Of a stretch of DNA of 8,883 bases, positions 1 to 6,900 are shown one piece after another. A program made the translations under genes and the position numbers. The DNA comes from Candidatus Altarchaeales archaeon (GTDB taxonomy: Archaea > Altiarchaeota > Altiarchaeia > IMC4 > QMZM01), in the NCBI GenBank assembly GCA_003663115.1, contig QMZJ01000046.1, positions 1 through 8,883 of the forward strand. The letters are read 5' to 3'. The notes under the pieces were generated by a model. That model saw only the letters and a list, made by a program, of their open reading frames with translations. It did no database searches and was not told where the DNA came from. Numbering within the stretch: position 1 is the first letter of the stretch; each line of letters starts with the position of its first letter.

Positions 1-2
1 CC

Positions 3-80
3 GAGTTTGTGGATCACTTCGCGAGGGTGCGGCCGGAATTTAATCCGGGAAGAAAGCCGAGAGAGATAACGGATTATTAG
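3..80 (+). CDS. 3' end of an unidentified gene (partial)
   Basis: Frame 3 is open from the left edge to TAG 78-80, giving 25 residues that include RPEFNPGRKPREI. Frames 1 and 2 both hit a stop in the same stretch (TAA 67-69 and TAA 41-43), and this frame has the Arg/Glu/Pro-rich composition of the coding sequence further on, so it is the best candidate for a real gene end. The start lies outside the window. The fragment is too short to assign to a family, and I see no catalytic or binding motif. It is on the same strand as everything downstream but about 300 bases from the next frame, so it need not share a transcript with it. Confidence 0.4.
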   Translation, partial: EFVDHFARVRPEFNPGRKPREITDY

Positions 81-247
81 AGAGCAGGTAAAACAATAGA
101 TCTGCCTGTAGGCACAAATTACCCATAAGTTACGTGGAACATTCGGAGTACTATATATCACAGGGGGCCAAAAAGACATCTAAAAACCTTGTTATTCAGA
201 AGATAAGCTCGATAGATACTCGAAATTCTTGATTAAGCCCGGAGTGA

Positions 248-278
248 GCTTTTTAAAAAACCACTATATTTTTAAAGC
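248..278 (+). promoter_or_regulatory. AT-rich imperfect hairpin overlapping a TATA-like element
   Basis: GCTTT-TT-AAAAA at 248-259 can pair with TTTTTAAAGC at 269-278. This gives a 10-pair stem with a two-base bulge and a nine-base loop. The right arm overlaps TATATTTTTAAA (265-276 region), which resembles an archaeal TATA box; transcription from it would begin near 300 and leave a leader of roughly 75-80 bases before ATG 378. The same structure could instead be a subterminal hairpin of the insertion element. AT-rich DNA forms such pairings by chance, so both readings are tentative. Confidence 0.3.
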
Positions 279-298
279 ACGACGTCAAATAACTAATT

Positions 299-310
299 CC
301 CTCAAGAGGG
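299..310. repeat. Small perfect palindrome CCCTCAAGAGGG
   Basis: The 12-base sequence reads CCCTC-AA-GAGGG. As a hairpin it would have four pairs and a four-base loop. It lies 67 bases before the tnpB start. It could be part of an insertion-element end or a protein binding site, or it could be chance. Confidence 0.3.
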
Positions 311-377
311 TCTATTATCCTGTGAATCTACAAAACTTTACCTGGGTGGTTACTGAGACAAGGGCATCTATCTCAAA

Positions 378-947
378 ATGCCCCATATAAAATCCCCGAG
401 ATTCAGACTCGATGGAATAAAAAAAAGCGACAGAGAGCTTCTCGAATATCTCAGATTGGAGTTCAGAAGAGTTTATAACCACTATCTCAGGATCATAAGG
501 GAGACCGGAATTCTCTCGAAAATCAGATTAGAGAAAAAGACGACCATTACCGCTAAAAGAAGGAACGTAAGCTATCCAATAAGGAGCGAACTTCTCGCAA
601 ATACGAGACAGTGTGCAAGGGACAAGGCCGTTGAGTGCGTAAAACTTTATCACTCTCTGAGAGAGAGGAACATAAAGACAGATTTCCCGGAATTCATGTA
701 TGAAACAATAAATCCAAGGCTGAACTGGAGGGATGGATATAGAATAAATCCAGACAAGAGCGTTAGGATCTCTGTAAAAAAAGACAAATTGGTTCATGCA
801 AAACTTGATGGCTCTCGGGATGACCTCGAGATAATTGATAAAGCATTCAACAATGCATATAAATTCAATTCTGCCGAGATCGTTAAGGAGGGAGATGATT
901 ACTTCATCTGTGTTAATTTAACCCCAAATCAAGAATGTTTGCAATGA
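378..947 (+). pseudogene. tnpB: TnpB-type RNA-guided nuclease, N-terminal half only (IS200/IS605-type remnant)
   Basis: The 189-residue frame starts at ATG 378; an in-frame TGA at 354-356 with no other start codon between makes this the only ATG choice. The N-terminus (FRLDGIKKSDRELLEYL, then RRVYNHYLRIIRE near residues 30-41), the later FPEF and NPDKSVRISVKK segments, and a strand-rich end with DDYFICVNL match the usual progression of TnpB before its nuclease domain. Full-length TnpB is about 370-410 residues and continues into a RuvC domain with three acidic catalytic residues and a CxxC zinc ribbon; all of that is missing. The frame stops at TGA 945-947 just where RuvC should begin, so it should not have nuclease activity. 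No tnpA is visible nearby. Its stop overlaps the next ATG by four bases (ATGA, 944-947). Family assignment is by pattern recognition; a role as a short RNA-binding or regulatory derivative cannot be excluded. Confidence 0.72.
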
Positions 948-3900
948 GAGAGATTCGAAGGTACAAAAGAAGTGTAAAGAGAAATATTCGATACAGAGAT
1001 AATCTGAAAACCGCCTCGGAATTCTTCCATTGTCTCGGCCGTGCCTATCAGAAGGGTGGAAACTGTAAAGATGCGATAAACAGTTACAGGATGGCCATCC
1101 AACTGAATCCTGAGAATTACAGGGCATATATAGGTCTCGGGGACATTCTCTACGAACTGGGGGATGTTAATGGCGCGATAAGGAGCTTTAGGAAGGCAAT
1201 TAAGCTCAATCCGAGGGAGGCTAAATTCTACATAGCCCTGAGCAGGGCATTGAAGGAGATCGGTGATCTGGATGGCGCCATAAATGCCTATAATCGAGCT
1301 ATCGAGCTAAACCCAGAAATTAATGGGAATGGTAAATTGCGCAGGGAATTAGAGAGGGATGTAAAGAATTCAAGAGAGGTAGAGAGAGATGAAAGGAAAT
1401 CCCTCTACGACATAGATGGCGGCGCCGACAGAGAGAGATTTCCGGATCAACCAATCTACGATCGAGAGGTTCTGAAAGACCTGAAGGGTCTCAGAAAATT
1501 GATGATCCGGGCGATAGAAAAGTTGATTGAAAAAGGTTTGGTGGAGGACATCGTCCAGGATGTGAGCCACATCCACATCTGCTTTGAGTATGAATGGGGA
1601 GACAACTACATGAAGGGTTGGAAGGAGATGCTGAAAAGGAAAAGGGGTACATTCCTGTTCCATCTCTACGAACTGGACGAATTAAATCCAAATGCTGAGA
1701 ACAGAAACGTGAGGATAGATTTTAACAAGAAGACCGTCTCCGAGCCGGAGATTCTCCATATAAGGGATTCTGCTGGCGAATTACTTGAGGCAGTTCCTCC
1801 TGGAGAGATAGGTCTCGCCGAACCGGAGGGATTCACCGCTTACATAACATACGGAAATAAATACTTCCTGAATAAACAGAGATTTGATATTGTGTGGGCC
1901 GAATCGTACTTCGCAGATAGGAGACAGATAGAGAAGATAGAGAAATTTAAAAGGGACATTGAGAGGAATCCTGAGGATTCCAGGCTATATTACAAACTTG
2001 GAAGGATTCATCACGAGATAAATGCCTACACCGATGCGATAAGATACCTTGAGAAGGCAATCGAATTAGATCCTGAAAACCCAGAGTTTCACTTCTCCCT
2101 CGGAAATGTCCTCTTCGATGAGGGAGATTATCGTGGGGCAATAAAAAACTACGAGAAAGCCCTCAGATTACTCGAGGAATCTGTGAAGAAAGCGGAGGAG
2201 AAACCAGTCTTAAGCCTGAGTGATGATGTAACGCTGGTTAACATGAAGCATATGGCGGACATCAGATTGAAGATCCATGACGCTATTGTCAGTCAGAGGT
2301 CGAGTGCCACGGGGCGCTTAAAGGAAATCGTTGGGGAGGCAAGAGCCGATTACGGGAGGGTTATAGAAAGGGGAGAGGGAAGAGAGTTAAGGGTATTAGA
2401 GAGGGCGAGAGAAGAATACGATAGATTACTGGAAAAGTATCTTGGAAGGAACTTCAGGCAGATGTCCGCCGAGCAGATAGAGAGGATGATCCTTAGAGAG
2501 CCCATGCCCAAGGCAAAGAGAGAGAGGGTGCATAAGGTAATAAGGGATGCGCTGATCAAGAGAAATATATGTGATATAGAACTCGCCATGATCGCGAATG
2601 GGAGACCCATGACCACAAGCGAGATTCTCGAATTTGCCAGACGCGTCGATCATAATCTCGCAGATCCACGGAGCAATAAACTATTCGTGGATTCTTTTGT
2701 AATAGCCAGTGAGATGCTTCTGGGTTCTGCTGTGCTCGGTTATAATGCACTGAAGGGAATTAACCTGAAGGATGCAGCCGCGAAGGTTTATATCTCATCC
2801 AGGGCACTTTACGAGGGGAGAATTAAAGGAAAACCTGAGGAACCAATCCGTAAAATTGGGACTGAGATTCCTCCGGGGGACGTCTGGAGACATAGAGAAA
2901 GAGCGATTAAAAATGCAAATAAAGAACTAAACACCGAACTGGAGGCGAAGCTCGCAGAGCGTAGATACGGAAAGGATATTAGAGAGATTATAGAGGCGGG
3001 CAGGGAAGCGGGTTTAGATGAAGCGACTATAGAAAGAATAAGGCGTAACTATTACAGAGAGTTATTGGAGGGGGGCGAGGGCACAGACTGGGAATTGATG
3101 CGAGACTATGTGGGAGAGGTTACACCGACTGAAGACCAGATAGTAGAATTCATGAGGAAAGAGGGATACTCCGACGTAGAAATTGCACGTTCTTTTGAAT
3201 ATATTAGGAGGAGTTATGAGAGAGCAGAGGATGTCAGCGTAGAAAGACGGGAGAAAATATCGGAATTCAAGAGAGCTGCCAGAAGATATGTAGATAACTT
3301 CGACGAAGAGTTCAATAGGGAGATTAGGAAACGATTGGATGAGGGTAAACATATAAATGAGGCGATAGACGAAGCCATTCTGGAATTCAAGGGAAGGAAG
3401 GAGATCATAGAGGAGATAGACAGGCGCCTGAAAACAGCCAAGGGAGGAGAGAGAAGGATCCTGAAGGCCGATAAAAAGCTTCTTAAAGTGGGTGTAGTGG
3501 AGAGGCTTAAAAAAAGATTTGGGGTGCCGAGGACCACCAAGGTATCAATACCTACCACGCGGAAGGGAAGAGAGGTGAGGTTTCCCGTCAGGAGAGAGTT
3601 AAAACAGCTTGGCAAACTCAGGGGCCTGGAAGTTAATGGTGAAAAAATCAGTGAGGAGGAAATAAGAAAGGCTGCCCAGTTCCTCAGAGATATGAGAATC
3701 GGTGTCAGAGAGGAATTGAGAGACCTGCGCAAGGTAGGTAGAGAATTTAAAGAAACCCGCAAGGCATTTAACTATGAAGGAATAAGAAGGGAGTTTGAAA
3801 GGGCCATATCTGAGAGCGGTATTAGGTTAAGCGAGGAAGAGAGGAATGCCGTAATCGAAAAGCTGACCAGGGAGCGAGTAAGTAGGGAAATACGAGAGGC

Positions 3901-6900
3901 GCTGAACGACCTTGGTGTTAGGTCAGAGGTCTTAAGGGATACCAGAGAAAATCGAAGGAGGCTTAGGAGGGACATAGAGAAGGGCAGGAAACCAAAGTAT
4001 GAGGTGTTTGTAGATGAAGAGGCCCTGAGAAAAACCCTTAGAGAAAGGGGTTTGACTGATGAACAGATTGAAGGAGAGATAGCTAAGAGGGAGGTTTTGG
4101 CGAGAGAGCTTAATAGATTCTTTAGAAATTACGAAGGAACATTAACGAAGCTTTCAAGGAGGGGTGGCCCCGTTAAAAATAGAATACTACGGAGGATACT
4201 AAGGGATGAAGCAGATGCCTTCAGACTATGGCGGAGTCAGCCGGATGCCATTAGAAAATTCCTTGCGAATCCCGCCGCAGGTTTTGAGGTACCAACTGGT
4301 GTGGGTAAAACATCGGTAGTATCGCCCAGTTCAGATATTATATCTCATAAATTATTCGGTACGAAATCAACCAGATTTACACAGCTATCAAATGAAAGTG
4401 CTGTTAATCGGGCATATGAAGCAAACAGGATAATATATGAAAAGTTCGGCTTGAAGCTGGATAGGATAAGGTCCATCTACGAAGAACGAAATCCCGAGGT
4501 TTTGCTCGACAGAATTAAAAAAGCCGATGTGGTCTATTTCGAGAGAAGCTTTGGGCCATTTTCCTATCTGTCTGCCGAGGAGGGTCTTCCACAATATAGG
4601 GAGACCTACGCAAAGATCTATGAGGCCGTTTCTAGTGATATACACCTTTCAATCGATGAGATGCATGAACTTTTTGGGAACATCGGTTATATTGTCTCGG
4701 TGGAGGGTATTGGTAAGGTCCCGATAGGCAGGGAGTTCTTTGCTGCAGGAGAGATCTTCGATGAGTTCATTATGGAGTACAATGCGAGGAAAGGTTGGAG
4801 TATATACGAGGAAGGTAAAAATATAGAGATCCAGACTAAGGGTAAAACTCCGATAAAACCCATCTACAAGGAGGAGATAAGGAGAGAATTCTTGGAATGG
4901 CTCAAGAAAAAGGATTTTGAATATTTCAGGGAGAGGGGACTTATAACAGATAAAGAATCGTTTAATGAATTCAGGAGTGAATTGAATAAAGGTTTCGCTG
5001 AATTCTACAAATCCAGAAACCTGAGGAGCAGATTTCTGCGCGATGCCATGAATCAGAGGGCGAGGGTTCTAGCAAAACAGGTTCAGGGGAAAGATTTCGG
5101 CAGCATCGAGGGCGTGAAGGGAGCGAAACCCTATGTTAATTTTGAAGGTCAGGAGAACATGCAGTTCAGTGTTGCAGGCATGGCGGTTGCAGTCGAAATC
5201 GTCAATGCACGGCTTGAAAATCCACATGCTCTAAAGCCCTATAAGCTCGGGGAACATATGAGTATCAGCTCTGGCTCTCTGATGACGACGCAGGCCAGAT
5301 ACATAAATGACATACGCTTGAAGGGTGGTACAATAACAGGGTATACCGGAACATTATCGGGGGTTAAAAGGGCGGCTGAATTATCATTCGGAATAGAGGT
5401 TGAAACTATAGAAAACGTGTGGGAGCCCTATATCAAAAAGAGGTTGTTCGGCACAAGAGAAAAAATCGATTTGAAAGAAAAAAATGTCCCCAGGAGGTTG
5501 AGGAAGATTTTTGAAGAGATGGGGAGACCGCTTTCTGAAAATGCAATAATCGAGGAGGTTGAAGGTGGTTGGAGGATAATTGATAGAGAATCAAGAATTG
5601 ACGATAAATTTAAAAAAGGGTATATAAGAAGGATTGATAAAGAAAACTACTATTTTATCGAAAAAAAGGGTGAGGAGTTAATCGTATATGAAACAAGTAA
5701 AAAGACCCCATTAACACAGGAGGAGCTGAGGGCTATAAAGGATGTAAAAGAAGCCTTTAAGTTAAGGGAGGGTGAGGAAATTCCGACAGGAATCGTAGGC
5801 GTCTGGGTGACAGAGGCTCCACATGAGGCAGAGCTCCTGGAACACTCCAGAGAAGTGGCACAGAAGCTTCGTAAAAGACTTATTCTCGAAAAGGTTAGTG
5901 GTGAGCGTGGTAAAGGCACATATATGGTCTATGATAGAGAAGGTAATGTCCTCTATGAGATAAAATCAACGGAAATTGACAAATTGAACAAACTCCTGGC
6001 GGGGGAAGAGGTCACAATAGAAGTCGATGGACGAAAGATAACCCTTGAGGGCACAAAAGAGAATTTTCTCGTCCTTTCGAGAAAATCCGCCACAGCGTTC
6101 GATGTAAAGGTTCCGGAGGGCTATGAATTCTGGGATGTCTTGGATGTCAAAACCCCAGAACATAGAGCCATTCAGGGGTTTGGTCGTGATCGTGGTATCT
6201 GGAATGGTAAAGAATACGGCTTCGGCCATAAGAGAAAGACGTGGATAATCGGAGCAGAGGAGGGGATTACAGTAGACCAGCTTATAAAGATGTTACGAGA
6301 GAATGAGACCCTGTTCAGTAAAAATGCCAACTTCGACGCCATAATAAAATCCCTCGAACATGCCGGTAAGAAGCCTTTTGCGAATATGAGGGATCTCGCA
6401 ACCAATGAGAGATTGAGGGAGATACTGAAAAAGGAGCTGATAGAATACTCAAAGGAGATTAATCTCGACGACTGGATGGGGGAATCGAAACCAGAAACAC
6501 CAGAGGAGGTTATAAACAGGAATCTGGATAGAATTTCAAGGTATCTTGAAAGAAGAAGCTCTGAGCTGCTTGCCGATGAAGAATTTATGGAACTCGTCAG
6601 GAAGGATCCGAGAGGGGGCGAGATTCTCAAAATCTTGGAGGAAACACGGGGTGTGAGGAGCAGGCTCATGAAGGGCAAAAAGAATGTGGAGGTCAAATTT
6701 GCTGAGAGTGAAGGTAAGGTTACTAAGTCATTGCCCAACGCGGATAACCTCGAAGAATGGTGCGAGCTATTTGAAAAATATGTGACGAGGGATAGCCTTC
6801 CCGAGTGGGCAGATTACCACTGGTCACCACGTGTTGACGTTATAGAGGATATGGCCCTACCAGAGTCGGTGAGGGTAGTAAGGGAAACCTCGGCAGAAAT

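Larger units (their letters stand above)
81..377. other. AT-rich stretch without a gene, upstream of the tnpB remnant
   Basis: No open frame of useful length is seen on either strand. The stretch holds a TATA-like CTATATATCA at 151-160, an imperfect AT-rich hairpin with a second TATA-like element at 248-278, and a small palindrome CCCTCAAGAGGG at 299-310. If the TnpB remnant came from an IS200/IS605-type element, its left end should lie here, because such elements carry short subterminal hairpins rather than inverted terminal repeats. I cannot place the exact end from sequence alone. No tRNA or other structured RNA was recognised. Confidence 0.5.

Noticed and set aside
81..377. CRISPR array, tRNA or TnpB guide RNA in the non-coding stretch
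   Set aside because: No direct repeats with spacers or cloverleaf-like arms are seen. TnpB guide RNAs normally come from the 3' end of the element, which is missing here.
2695..2751. Possible membrane helix in the giant protein
   Set aside because: The hydrophobic stretch contains Glu and Ser and Tyr/Asn, is short and stands alone among charged helices; a soluble buried helix is more likely.
3214..3762. 182-codon minus-strand frame
   Set aside because: Same Ser/Leu-rich antisense composition, lying wholly inside the helical region of the giant gene.
4527..4727. 66-codon plus-strand frame in another phase
   Set aside because: Overlaps the Walker B region of the giant gene in another frame, with no ribosome site or family resemblance.
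6172..6738. 188-codon minus-strand frame
   Set aside because: Overlaps motif VI of the ATPase on the plus strand and has no domain-like sequence of its own; it is an antisense shadow.
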